Positions 52,116 to 61,034 of a DNA stretch of 64,000 nucleotides are shown one piece after another. The position numbers and the translations under genes were made by a program. The stretch lies in NCBI GenBank assembly GCA_965215755.1, contig OZ244119.1:1922001-1986000 (forward strand), read 5' to 3'. Position 1 is the stretch's first letter. Every line of letters starts with the position of its first letter. The stretch is from Tectiglobus sp965215755. GTDB lineage: Bacteria; Pseudomonadota; Alphaproteobacteria; Rhizobiales; Hyphomicrobiaceae. The notes beneath the pieces are model-generated. The model saw only the letters and a list, made by a program, of their open reading frames with translations. It made no database searches and was not told where the DNA came from.

Positions 52116-53426
52116 TCAAGTCATGAGACTCGGAAGGAAGAGTACAATCTCAGGGAACATGATTAAGAGCGCCAGAGTCAGGACGTCGAGCAGGAGGAAA
52201 GGCCAGACGCCACTGAAAACGTCCTCAAGTGTGAGAGGGACCGGGGATGCGCTGCGGACGACATAGACATTCAAACCGACCGGTGGGGTGATCAGTGAAA
52301 TCTCAGCAAGCTTGATGGCTATCACACCGAGCCAGATCGGATCATAGCCAACACCGGTCATAATCGGGAACATAACAGGTAGGGTCATGACCATGATTGC
52401 GATCGGGTCGATGAGCATGCCGAGTACCAGATAGACGGCGGCGAATGCCAACAAGTACATGTAAGGTGGTAAGCCCAAGCCTAAAAGCCAGCCGGAGATT
52501 TCCGTGACAAGACCGGTGTAGGTGAGGAACCGAGCTAGGATGATGCCGCCGATAACGATGATGAAAATCGTTGTCGTCGTGGTGCCGGCTTCTTTGAATG
52601 TGTCGACCAGCATCTTGCTGCTCAGACGTCGCTTGAAGATTACGATCAGAAATGCGCCAAAAGCTCCGACGGCGCCAGCGTAGGTCGGAATGAAGAAGCC
52701 GGTGTAAATGCCGCCAATAACAAGGACAAAGAGAAATCCGATCCCCCAAACGCCGGTTAGTGAGCGCCACTTCTCCATCCGTGAGATCTTGATATCGGAT
52801 ATCGGAGCAAGTGATGGACGGGCTTTGACAATGAAATAGATGCCAGCCATGTAGATCGCGGCTGAGAGCAAGCCCGGGATGAGGCCGGCGACGAGCAACT
52901 GCGCGACGGACTGCTCTGTGATGACGGCATAAATGACCATCAATATGCTCGGAGGAATGAGTGAGGCGAGAGTGCCGGAAGCGGCAATGCAGCCAGCACT
53001 GAGGCGCTTGTCATAACCGAACTTCGTCATCTCCGGCATCGCCATGCGCGTGAACACAGCGGCGTTTACGATTGTTGAACCGCAGGCTGCGCCGAACGCC
53101 GCAGAGGCCAGCGTTGTTGCCATCGCCAAACCGCCGGGCAGACGTCCAAGCCAATTGTAGGCTGCCCGATAGAGATCGGTTGTCAGGCCGGCCTGATTTG
53201 ATAGAGCTCCCATTAGGATGAACAGGGGAATGACAGCCAGCGTAAACGAGTTTGTGGTACTGAAGGGGATGGTTGCCAGTTGGGCGAAAGCTGCATCCGG
53301 CCCAATCGTCAAGTACATGCCAAGCAGGCCGCCGAGACCGAGAGCCACGCCAATGTGGACACCGATCGCGAGCATGGCAAAGAGCAGAACAAAGACGATG
53401 ACGCCTGAGGTAGCCGGATCCAGCAC
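52116..53426 (-). CDS. dctM: TRAP transporter large permease subunit
   Basis: A 436-residue membrane protein with about 12 helices, forming the transport pathway. Key segments: SSAFGAACGSTIVNAAVFTRMAMPEM-type first-repeat hairpin, GTLASLIPPSILMVIYAVIT, and LVLGMLIDPIAIMVMTLPVMFPI with LITPPVGLNVYVV in the second repeat. The start is GTG, four bases after the dctQ stop with AAGGAA upstream. It completes a dctP-dctQ-dctM operon. Confidence 0.94.
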   Translation of the reverse strand: MLDPATSGVIVFVLLFAMLAIGVHIGVALGLGGLLGMYLTIGPDAAFAQLATIPFSTTNSFTLAVIPLFILMGALSNQAGLTTDLYRAAYNWLGRLPGGLAMATTLASAAFGAACGSTIVNAAVFTRMAMPEMTKFGYDKRLSAGCIAASGTLASLIPPSILMVIYAVITEQSVAQLLVAGLIPGLLSAAIYMAGIYFIVKARPSLAPISDIKISRMEKWRSLTGVWGIGFLFVLVIGGIYTGFFIPTYAGAVGAFGAFLIVIFKRRLSSKMLVDTFKEAGTTTTTIFIIVIGGIILARFLTYTGLVTEISGWLLGLGLPPYMYLLAFAAVYLVLGMLIDPIAIMVMTLPVMFPIMTGVGYDPIWLGVIAIKLAEISLITPPVGLNVYVVRSASPVPLTLEDVFSGVWPFLLLDVLTLALLIMFPEIVLFLPSLMT

Positions 53427-53430
53427 GTCG

Positions 53431-54015
53431 TTATTCCTTCGCTACCGTGTTGGTTTGATCTGCCTCGGTGGATAAGCCTTTGAGGGTCGTATGACTGGGG
53501 TCAGTAGGCGGCGGAGCCAGTTCGTCACCCGTGCGGACCCGCTTGAGGTCTTCATAGAGATCTATCAAAAGCCGCAAGATCAAGAGCGCTGTGCCTGCGG
53601 CCAGAATGATGCGAGCCGGATAGAGGGGGAACCGGATCAGACCGACAGTGGCTTCCTTTAGCTGAATGCTGAACATCGCCTCATTGATCGCCTGCCAGAG
53701 GAGCAGGGAAAAGAATAGAATGGCTGCCAGATCTGCAATGACATCCATCACGGCGCGGGTGCGTGGTCCCATACGCGTATACAGAAGTTCAACACGGATA
53801 TGACTGCGTTGGATCTGAGCATAGGTCAACGCACCGAACACGATGAGAACCATTGTGCTCTCGGTCAGTTCCTTGGCACCGGGCAAAGGCGATTTGAGAA
53901 ACTGTGTGCCGATGACGTCGCCGACGCCCAAGAACATCGACATCAACAGGCCTAGACCACCGATCAACAGAATGGCCAGTGCCAAACGTTCAAGAACTCT
54001 TGCAATAGGTTTCAA
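53431..54015 (-). CDS. dctQ: TRAP transporter small permease subunit
   Basis: A 194-residue protein with four transmembrane helices (about 12-34, 50-66, 88-108, 128-148), as is standard for DctQ, with the family-typical IRVELLYTRMGPRTRAVMDVIADL loop. The C-terminal tail is hydrophilic (TGDELAPPPTDPS). It assembles with DctM and ferries solute from the binding protein. It follows dctP after 94 bases. Confidence 0.9.
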   Translation of the reverse strand: MKPIARVLERLALAILLIGGLGLLMSMFLGVGDVIGTQFLKSPLPGAKELTESTMVLIVFGALTYAQIQRSHIRVELLYTRMGPRTRAVMDVIADLAAILFFSLLLWQAINEAMFSIQLKEATVGLIRFPLYPARIILAAGTALLILRLLIDLYEDLKRVRTGDELAPPPTDPSHTTLKGLSTEADQTNTVAKE

Positions 54016-54109
54016 CGATGGTGTGCCCGTGCCAGATTTTGCAGGGCGAAGCGCAGGTCAGGTCGTTTGCCCGATCCCGCGTTTCGCAATCGCTTCTGTA
54101 TCGTCAGAT

Positions 54110-55129
54110 CTAGTTGATCTGGGACTTCCAGTATGCAGCAACTTCTGCTGCTTCCTTGCCTTTGCCCTGCTTGCCCATGGCCTCGACCCAGCCAGCCAGC
54201 AGGTCAGGCGCGGCCTTGCGCCATTTTTCCATTTCGCCGGCCTTAAACGGCTTGAAGACGGCGCCTTTGGCCTGAGCGTCTTTGATGGCTTTGGCTTCAG
54301 CTGTGCTGATCCAGTCAATGTAAGCCTGCCCCGACTTGGCGGCTTCTTCCATGAAGATCTTCTGCACGTCAGCGGGGAGCTTCGCCCATGCGCGCTTGCC
54401 GACTACGATCAAGTGGCCTGCAATCGTCATGATCGGACCACAGCTATATTTGCCAGGCTCATAGAGGCGGTTTGAGTAGATGTTGCCGGCATTGAGGAAT
54501 GAGTAATCCAAAGAGCCGCGCTGAAGTGCTTCGTAGACAGCTCCGACACCAACAGATACCGGCACGGCCCCAACTGCGCCATGCAATTTCGGAACATCAG
54601 CGCCGAAGCTGCGGATCTTCTTGCCTTTCAATCCGGCAACCGTATCGCAATCCGGGGACTTGCCTGTCAGGAAGTATTCGCCCAGTGGCTGCTGGAACAG
54701 ATACTGGACATTCGCAGTGTCGAGTTCCTGTTTGAAAACGGGCAGCTTCTTGTAGGATGAGTAAACGATTTCAATTGCCTTCTTCGCATTCGGGAAGACA
54801 AATGGGATCTGATAGGCCTTCCAGAATGGGAGGCGGTCCGGGTAGTAGCCCGGGGCAACAGACGCCATATCGACAGCGCCACGTCCTGCCAGCTGCAGCA
54901 GTTCGTTGCCCTTGCCGAGACCGCCGGCAAATGTCATTTCAATTTTGACTTTGCCATTGGTACGTTTTTCGATCGTTGCTGCAAAATCCTTCTCGACTTG
55001 AACGAATGGACTGTTGCCGAGATAGTGTCCCCAACGCAGCTTGATGTCCTGCGCATTTGCTGAGCCGCTGAATGCAACGGCGCTTATGCTCCCAGCTGCA
55101 ATCAACCAACTTGATACTCTGATTGTCAT
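54110..55129 (-). CDS. dctP: TRAP transporter solute-binding protein (DctP family)
   Basis: 339 residues with a Sec signal (AnA-Q cleavage near 26) and the DctP fold: LRWGHYLGNSPFVQVEKDFAATIEKRTNGKV, FQQPLGEYFLTG, then the Arg-containing KKIRSFGADVPKL segment where family members clamp the substrate carboxylate, and LNAGNIYSNRLYEPGKY. That Arg points to an organic acid as ligand. First gene of the dctPQM operon. It is divergent from the catabolic genes starting at 55400 and is a plausible importer for their substrate. Confidence 0.92.
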   Translation of the reverse strand: MTIRVSSWLIAAGSISAVAFSGSANAQDIKLRWGHYLGNSPFVQVEKDFAATIEKRTNGKVKIEMTFAGGLGKGNELLQLAGRGAVDMASVAPGYYPDRLPFWKAYQIPFVFPNAKKAIEIVYSSYKKLPVFKQELDTANVQYLFQQPLGEYFLTGKSPDCDTVAGLKGKKIRSFGADVPKLHGAVGAVPVSVGVGAVYEALQRGSLDYSFLNAGNIYSNRLYEPGKYSCGPIMTIAGHLIVVGKRAWAKLPADVQKIFMEEAAKSGQAYIDWISTAEAKAIKDAQAKGAVFKPFKAGEMEKWRKAAPDLLAGWVEAMGKQGKGKEAAEVAAYWKSQIN

Positions 55130-55399
55130 ATCTGTCTCCCTGCTTCGGCGCGCCTGGCTGGATGTTGACGTTATCCCGACCTTGCTCGCCGCCGGTGAGA
55201 ATTCACCACGCCTGAAACGGCTAAAACTGAAGCTAACACTCCACTGACACGCGGTCTACTTTGTGTTGGTGACTGAATGCTCGGCAGTTTGACCATTCCT
55301 TGGTCACAGGGCTTTCCGGGACGTATCGGATGATCAAGTGAGCGATGACAGGCACCGGGTATGATTGACATGCCGCATCGGCCCTGATGTCCTTTCAGA

Positions 55400-56311
55400 A
55401 TGGCTTTTGAAATCACACTTTATGAGAATCTGAGGACGACAACTTATGTCCCCTTCTACCTAGCTATTGTTGATGGCGATTGGGAGAAACTTGGACTGAA
55501 AGTCGATACCCAGTTGTCGCCAGCAACCAGCGAAACTGCACAGGCGTTGCTTGATGGCCGCACAGACGTTTCCTGGGGCGGACCGATGCGCGTGATGATG
55601 CATCATGATCGCGATCCGGATTGCCCGCTGATCTGCTTCGGCCAGGTTGTGGCGCGCGACCCGTTCATTCTTGTCGGGCGTGATCCGAAGCGGCAGTTTA
55701 AGTTTGCAGACCTTGCCGGTAAGCGTGTCGCAGTGGCGATGGAGGTTCCAACGCCGTGGATGACGTTCCAGGATGACCTGCAACGGGCCGGCATTGACCC
55801 AGCCGGCATTGATCGTGCTCCGGATGCGACCATGGCTGAAAACGTTGAGCGGCTGGGCAACGGCGACGTTGATGTCATTCAGGTGTTTCAACCTTATGCG
55901 GAACTCGCCGTGCGGCGCGGGTTTGGCCATATCTGGCATCGGTTTTCTGTGCGGGGTGATGTTGGGTTTACAACTTTCTACACAACACGATCGTTCATCG
56001 CTGAGAACCGCGACGTCTGTGCGAAGTTGGTTGCCGGCATCATGCAGGCAACCCAGCGACTGTATCGCCAGCCTGCGCGGAAGACAGCTGAAAGAATTAC
56101 CAGTTTTTTTCCGGACCTTGAAACGGATGCGTTGGCCAATGTCATTGCAGGTTACAGAAAGGCTGGCCTTTGGGCGCGTCAGCCAGACCTGCCGGTTCCC
56201 GCGATCGTTCGTCTGAAGGCAGCCTTACTGTCCGGCGGTCTCATTTCTCGCGACATACCGTACGACAGTATCGTTGATAACAGCTTCGCCGATGAGTTTG
56301 AAGCGATTTGA
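55400..56311 (+). CDS. Cytosolic NMT1/ABC-binding-protein-like protein
   Basis: 303 residues of the NMT1/THI5-like substrate-binding fold: ITLYENLRTTTYVPFYLAIVDGDWEKLGL, DVSWGGPMRVMMHHDRDPDC, FADLAGKRVAVAMEVPTPWM and VDVIQVFQPYAELAV. There is no signal peptide, and an in-frame TGA five codons before the ATG rules out a longer N-terminus. So it acts in the cytosol, like the thiamine-precursor THI5 group or the dihydroxyphthalate decarboxylase group, though I do not see the THI5 Cys-rich motif. No good ribosome binding site is visible. It precedes a 2OG oxygenase by 18 bases. Confidence 0.75.
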   Translation: MAFEITLYENLRTTTYVPFYLAIVDGDWEKLGLKVDTQLSPATSETAQALLDGRTDVSWGGPMRVMMHHDRDPDCPLICFGQVVARDPFILVGRDPKRQFKFADLAGKRVAVAMEVPTPWMTFQDDLQRAGIDPAGIDRAPDATMAENVERLGNGDVDVIQVFQPYAELAVRRGFGHIWHRFSVRGDVGFTTFYTTRSFIAENRDVCAKLVAGIMQATQRLYRQPARKTAERITSFFPDLETDALANVIAGYRKAGLWARQPDLPVPAIVRLKAALLSGGLISRDIPYDSIVDNSFADEFEAI

Positions 56312-56329
56312 GTAGGGGACGCACTGCAG

Positions 56330-57346
56330 ATGTCAGGCGGATCGAGTACAACACTCCCTGTTACAGACCTTGCCCCTTTTTTTTGCGGTACTGAGCAGGA
56401 GAAGCGTGAGGTCGCGGGTCATGTTGCGCGGTCATGCGAAGAGATTGGTTTCCTCGTTGTCGAAGGGCATGGCCTGGCACAGGAGGTTATCGACAACGCG
56501 ATTGATTTGGGATTTTCGTTTTTTGATCTGCCAAATGAGACGAAATCCCATTGGCACCCCAGTGGTCCGGCGAAACAGCGCGGCTACCACGGGATGGAGA
56601 CGCGGGGGCTTGCCTCGACCCTTGACAAAGCGGCACCGAAGGACCTGCGTGAAAGCGTATTTCTTGGTCCGGTCGACGACCATCAACAACACTATGCAGC
56701 ACTGCCAGAGGCTGCAACGGCCTATGCTCCCAATCTGATCCCGTCTCAGCCTCCAGGTTTTGACTCTGCCCTGGTTGAGATCTATCGCGGATTTGAAACG
56801 TTGGCGTCTGATCTCATGCGAATTTTCGCCGTCGCGTTGGATCAGCCGGAGGACCACTTCCTGCCGTTGATTGATCGGCATTTCTCTATTCTGAGTGTCC
56901 ATCATTATCCCGCGCTCACTGTGCCGCCAAAACCTGGACAACTGCGGACCGGCGCACATACCGACTATGGGTCCCTTACAATCCTGGCGATGACGGACGC
57001 CAATGGCGGGCTTGAAGCGCAAGCCGGGGACGGGCGATGGATCCCGGTTCAGGCGGAACGTGGCCAGCTTGTTGTCAACCTTGGTGACATGATGCAACGC
57101 TGGACCAATGATCGGTGGGTCTCAACGATGCATCGGGTCGTGACGCCGGATAAACTGGATGATGCTGCAAGCCGACGGATGTCGATTGGCTATTTTATGC
57201 ATCCCAATTTTGATGCCGAGATTTCGTGTGTCCCGTCATGTCTGAACGTCGGTGAGAGCCCGCGGTACGAGCCGATTACAGCAGGTGGGCATATCCGCGA
57301 GAAGATTGAAAAGAGCCATGCAGGTTCTGCCGTATCGAAAGGCTAA
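56330..57346 (+). CDS. Fe(II)/2-oxoglutarate oxygenase, isopenicillin-N-synthase-like (second copy)
   Basis: 338 residues, the same length as the 34905-35921 protein and clearly related to it. Iron ligands H210-x-D212 (AHTDYG) and H268 (TMHRV); 2OG motif R283-x-S285 (RRMSIGYF). The plant-like N-terminal domain holds CEEIGFLVVEGHGL. It sits 18 bases after the cytosolic binding-protein-like gene, and its stop overlaps the convergent MmgE/PrpD stop by 4 bases. Likely hydroxylates or oxidatively opens the pathway substrate. Confidence 0.88.
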   Translation: MSGGSSTTLPVTDLAPFFCGTEQEKREVAGHVARSCEEIGFLVVEGHGLAQEVIDNAIDLGFSFFDLPNETKSHWHPSGPAKQRGYHGMETRGLASTLDKAAPKDLRESVFLGPVDDHQQHYAALPEAATAYAPNLIPSQPPGFDSALVEIYRGFETLASDLMRIFAVALDQPEDHFLPLIDRHFSILSVHHYPALTVPPKPGQLRTGAHTDYGSLTILAMTDANGGLEAQAGDGRWIPVQAERGQLVVNLGDMMQRWTNDRWVSTMHRVVTPDKLDDAASRRMSIGYFMHPNFDAEISCVPSCLNVGESPRYEPITAGGHIREKIEKSHAGSAVSKG

Positions 57347-58695
57347 CGTACGGCGCGACTCATGAGGTCTGAAAGCGGTTGAAGGCTTGGTGACTTTTCC
57401 AAAGCCATGATCTCATCATGGACGGAGTTGGCGCCTTCCTTCGTCCATAAGCGTTCGGTGAGGCTGAGGTATTTCTCGCGCAATTCATGTGGCTGATAGG
57501 GATCTGACCAATCACCCCGGTTGGTTTCGGTTGCTGCCGTCAGTTCTGTTCCATCTGTGAGTTTGATCAGGAGTTTGGCCGGGCGGCGAGCAGGAAGTTG
57601 CGCACTCATGGCCTGGTCTTCGCGAATGACAACTTTGGCCGCAAGTTCGCGGATGTCATCGCGTTCGATTTGATCCCACGTGAAGCTGGCGACACCACTT
57701 GAATTGTTGATGATGGTTGTTGCGAGTGAGAATGGCAACGAGAACTTACCCGCGAGTGTGTTCTTGGGTTTGGGATCGTCCAGTTCAACAGCAAGGGAAT
57801 AGGTATCGACTTCAATGCTGGCGATGCGTTCCGGGGCAATCGGACTGTCGATCTGCCGGGAAATCATGTTGAGTGCATCCAATGCGGCATGGTTGAAACG
57901 ACAGCAGGAATGCATCTTGAAGTAGTTGCGTGTAACTTCCCATCGGGTCCCCAATTCCTCTATCACGAGGTCGGGATTGAAGGTGTCTGACGCAACGTGG
58001 CCGTAGACATGCGCGACGCCATCGACTTCACCGCAGAAACCTGCCTGGATCATATCGTCGGACATGATTCCCATCTGACCACTGACGCCGGAGAAAACGT
58101 TGCGGACTGTGCCGCCCTCCAACATAGTTCTGCGGCTGGTTGCAAGCCCGAGTGTGGCCCCGATATTAATGGCTGTTTTCATGCGCTCGCGGTCGGATTG
58201 CGCAAGCCGGGCGACAGCCGTCGTGGCGTTGATGGCCCCCCATGTGCCATGTGGATGCAGGCTCAATCGTAATGCCGAACCGATCCCTACACGTGCTCCG
58301 ACGTCGTAGCCAATTGCGACCGCGGCAAGGAAATCGGCACCACTAACATCATGTGCCTGCGCGTAGGTCAACGCAGCCGGCACCGTGTGCATGCCGGGAT
58401 GACCTTTTGAGAAGGTCTGCCCTTCGTCCATTTCCAGGAAGGTGCCGGCCGTGCCATTGATGAGTGCTGCCTGACTGGTCGATGTCTGCAGCGTCGTTCC
58501 AAGAACCAATGCGGGGCCGATAACCCGGGCATTTGCTGAATTATGGAGTGCTTGCATTTCCGGTTCCGCATTTCCGCCAACACAGGCGGCGACACAGTCA
58601 GCAATGATGAGCTTGGTCCGCTCGATCGCCTCGTCTGGGATGTCCTGGGTTGGATACTCCGCAGCGAAACCAGCAAGTTCGTCGAGGTAGGTCAT
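57343..58695 (-). CDS. MmgE/PrpD-family protein
   Basis: The MmgE/PrpD family includes 2-methylcitrate dehydratase, cis-aconitate decarboxylase and iminodisuccinate epimerase. The 450-residue core begins at the ATG at 58695 (GGAA upstream); longer starts reach into the divergent gene. Family segments: DCVAACVGGNAEPEM, GTAGTFLEMDEGQTFSKGHPGMHTVPAALTYAQ, GATLGLATSRRTMLEGGTVRNVFSG, YFKMHSCCRFNHAALDAL. Probably acts on a di- or tricarboxylic acid intermediate by dehydration, decarboxylation or epimerisation. Confidence 0.85.
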   Translation of the reverse strand: MTYLDELAGFAAEYPTQDIPDEAIERTKLIIADCVAACVGGNAEPEMQALHNSANARVIGPALVLGTTLQTSTSQAALINGTAGTFLEMDEGQTFSKGHPGMHTVPAALTYAQAHDVSGADFLAAVAIGYDVGARVGIGSALRLSLHPHGTWGAINATTAVARLAQSDRERMKTAINIGATLGLATSRRTMLEGGTVRNVFSGVSGQMGIMSDDMIQAGFCGEVDGVAHVYGHVASDTFNPDLVIEELGTRWEVTRNYFKMHSCCRFNHAALDALNMISRQIDSPIAPERIASIEVDTYSLAVELDDPKPKNTLAGKFSLPFSLATTIINNSSGVASFTWDQIERDDIRELAAKVVIREDQAMSAQLPARRPAKLLIKLTDGTELTAATETNRGDWSDPYQPHELREKYLSLTERLWTKEGANSVHDEIMALEKSPSLQPLSDLMSRAVR

Positions 58696-58800
58696 GACAT
58701 GTTTCCGGCGATGGCGTTGATGGGTCGTCATAGAGTATGATGTGGAGGACGTAGACTGCAAACTCTGTGACGCCTGCAGGGCATTGGGGATGAATTCATC

Positions 58801-59565
58801 ATGCATAAGGTTTTGGTCATCGTTCCGTTTCCGATGAGCGAGGACAATCGTGCCCAGCGGCGCGAACAGCTGAACGCAGTTAAACTTGGACCTGACATCA
58901 CATTTGAATTTGAGAGTGTCCGCGTTGCACCGCGCAATTACGTCAGTGCCGCCGACATGACGATCGCGGACTTCGGTGTTTACGAAGCCGGGATTGAGGC
59001 GGAGCGGCGCGGCTATGCTGCAGTCTGTGTCGATACCATGAGTGATTCCGGTGTGGCTGCCCTGAGGGCTGACCTCAATATACCTGTCATTGGTCCGGGC
59101 CGAGCGTCAGTTTTGACGGCGCTTATGTTTGCCAATCGATTTTCCATCCTGGCGATGTGGCCGCACTGGCAGCACCTTTATGACAAGACGCTGAGCGATC
59201 TTGGGCTGCATCAGCACTGCGCTTCTGTACGCAGTATCGACGCAACACCTGACAATCAGGCTCTGTTGGCAGGCAAGGAAGACGACATATTTCCGCTGCT
59301 CGAAGCTGAAGCGAAGATCGCAATTGAGCAGGATGGGGCTGAGGCTATCCTGCTGGGATCGACGACAATGCATCAGGCGCACAGTTATCTTGCTCAGCGG
59401 TTGCCGGTGCCGGTGATCAATCCCGGTCCGCTCACCTACAAGTTGGCCGAAGCTGCGCTGGGGCTGGGATTGGCACAGAGCCGCGCCGCTTACCCCACAT
59501 CACCGGCACCGAAGGATGATGTCGTGCATGCGATGGTTGATAAGGCAGAAGAGTTTGGTCACTAG
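58801..59565 (+). CDS. Asp/Glu/hydantoin racemase-fold protein lacking both catalytic Cys
   Basis: A 254-residue two-domain protein of the hydantoin/Asp-Glu racemase superfamily, with the typical VIVPFPMSEDN start. The family's first catalytic Cys lies in a CFxDPG motif; here the aligned residue is Thr79 (DTMSDSG). The second, in LGC, is Ser187 (LLGSTTM). A nearby C77 is two residues off. A standard two-thiol racemase is therefore doubtful; a related isomerase, lyase or binding role is likely. It starts from a divergent region with the MmgE/PrpD gene. Confidence 0.78.
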   Translation: MHKVLVIVPFPMSEDNRAQRREQLNAVKLGPDITFEFESVRVAPRNYVSAADMTIADFGVYEAGIEAERRGYAAVCVDTMSDSGVAALRADLNIPVIGPGRASVLTALMFANRFSILAMWPHWQHLYDKTLSDLGLHQHCASVRSIDATPDNQALLAGKEDDIFPLLEAEAKIAIEQDGAEAILLGSTTMHQAHSYLAQRLPVPVINPGPLTYKLAEAALGLGLAQSRAAYPTSPAPKDDVVHAMVDKAEEFGH

Positions 59566-59627
59566 CGGAACCTTGCGCCTTGACCGAGGCCCGTAGCTGT
59601 GCGGGATACTTCGTGGTGCGGTCTCTT

Positions 59628-61034
59628 CTACAAATTTGCGACTTGGTTCGCTGCTGCCTCTCCGGCGACAGCTCCAAACGCAATCGCTGTCAGCAAGCCA
59701 TTGCCAGAGAGGTAGCCGGAAATGTCAGGGCCGGACACTCCGCAGGCGGCCCCGCCTCCCGCAAACAGATTGGGTATGGTTGAGCCATCCTTTCGAAGAA
59801 CCCTTGCCTGGTTGTCGACCATGAGACCACCTTGTGTGTGAAACAACGCGCCCGTCACCCGCACGGCGAAGTAAGGTGGGGCCAGCATCGGCTTCGTGGT
59901 GAAATTCCTGCCGAAAGGGTCGTCCTGCCGTCCAGTCTGAAACGTCTGGACCCGTTCAAATGTTGTTTTAAGAGCGTCTTCAGGAACGCCAATCGCGTCA
60001 GCCAGGCTTTCGATCGTGTCAGCTGATTTGACGGCACCTACTCTGTCGGCCTCGACGAAGTCAGGAAAGCTCTTCGCAAAATCGTAGAGGTGCTGGTCGA
60101 AGATGTTCCAAGCGATACTTTCGGGTTGTTGAAGAACAGGGATGGATTGCTCCGAATAGCCTGAATGCTCGTTTGAAAAACGTTGTCCGTTGATGTTGAC
60201 CTGGAAGCCGCCCTCCATCATCAGGGCCCAGGTAATCAGGATGCCATGGGGATGAGCCAACGAGCCGTGCCCTTGGCAGCCAGATAGATGGCGGGTCCTT
60301 GCACCCAAAGCCTCACCCCAGAGGAGTGCGTCACCCATGTTGCCGGCGTGACCGTAGTAAGGCGCATCGGCCATCGGCGGGATGTGCTGGCTGACGAGAT
60401 CGCGATTGCCGCCGTAACCGTTGCAGGCCAGGACCAGGGTTTCACATCCAATTGCCTCGGTCGTGCCGTCGGGGCGCCCCATCAAGACGCCACAGACTTT
60501 GTCTCCATCGACAAATAGATCCCTTACAATGGCTGACGTGAGAATAGGAATGCCCGCGGCTTCTGCAGCATTCCCGAGGCGCGTCACGAGTGAGGCTCCC
60601 GTTTTCTCTGGTGTCGTGTGCATCCTATGGCGGGAATGGCCGGGATACAGGAAGTCGTCGAGCACCTGCCATTCGAGGCCGTGGCGTTGTTCTAACCAGT
60701 CCAGAGCCGAGGCAATATTGTCAACTGCTAGATCGACTAGAGCTGGTTCGGATGTGTTCTTTGATTTGGTCTGGATGTCAGATTTGAACAATTCGATGCT
60801 GTCGTCGTCGGCGAGATTTGCTGCCTTCTGACATCGCGTTCCCGCTGCAGGAATGAAGCCCGATGACATTGCGGTTGAGCCGGACAATACCGGTTCGCGC
60901 TCAAGGACAACAACGTCGGCACCGCTGTCGTGAGCTTTTAGAGCAGCGGTCAGTCCGCACGCACCGGCTCCGACCACAAGAACTGGAACGTTGGTATCGA
61001 AGCGCTGATTGGTTATTCGTTGTACGCTATTCAT
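59628..61034 (-). CDS. FAD-dependent oxidoreductase of the fumarate reductase/ketosteroid-dehydrogenase type
   Basis: 468 residues from the ATG at 61034, which overlaps the isochorismatase-fold stop as ATGA. FAD_binding_2 layout: VLVVGAGACGLTAALKAH nucleotide site (GAGACG 22-27), ERE ribose contact, STAMSSGFIPAAGTRCQ, then capping-domain segments, and the C-terminal GALFHTQGGLMVDNQARVLRKDG and GGGAACGVSGPDISGYLSGNGLL FAD contacts. Members reduce C=C bonds or oxidise to them (tricarballylate, fumarate, steroids). In this cluster it may desaturate or saturate a carboxylic acid. No signal peptide is seen, so cytoplasmic. Confidence 0.87.
   Translation of the reverse strand: MNSVQRITNQRFDTNVPVLVVGAGACGLTAALKAHDSGADVVVLEREPVLSGSTAMSSGFIPAAGTRCQKAANLADDDSIELFKSDIQTKSKNTSEPALVDLAVDNIASALDWLEQRHGLEWQVLDDFLYPGHSRHRMHTTPEKTGASLVTRLGNAAEAAGIPILTSAIVRDLFVDGDKVCGVLMGRPDGTTEAIGCETLVLACNGYGGNRDLVSQHIPPMADAPYYGHAGNMGDALLWGEALGARTRHLSGCQGHGSLAHPHGILITWALMMEGGFQVNINGQRFSNEHSGYSEQSIPVLQQPESIAWNIFDQHLYDFAKSFPDFVEADRVGAVKSADTIESLADAIGVPEDALKTTFERVQTFQTGRQDDPFGRNFTTKPMLAPPYFAVRVTGALFHTQGGLMVDNQARVLRKDGSTIPNLFAGGGAACGVSGPDISGYLSGNGLLTAIAFGAVAGEAAANQVANL

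Noticed and set aside
54016..54109. GAAGCG/CGCTTC repeats between dctP and dctQ as a third intercistronic hairpin
   Set aside because: Only 6 bp with a loop near 40 bases; far weaker than the hairpins at 9921 and 17137.
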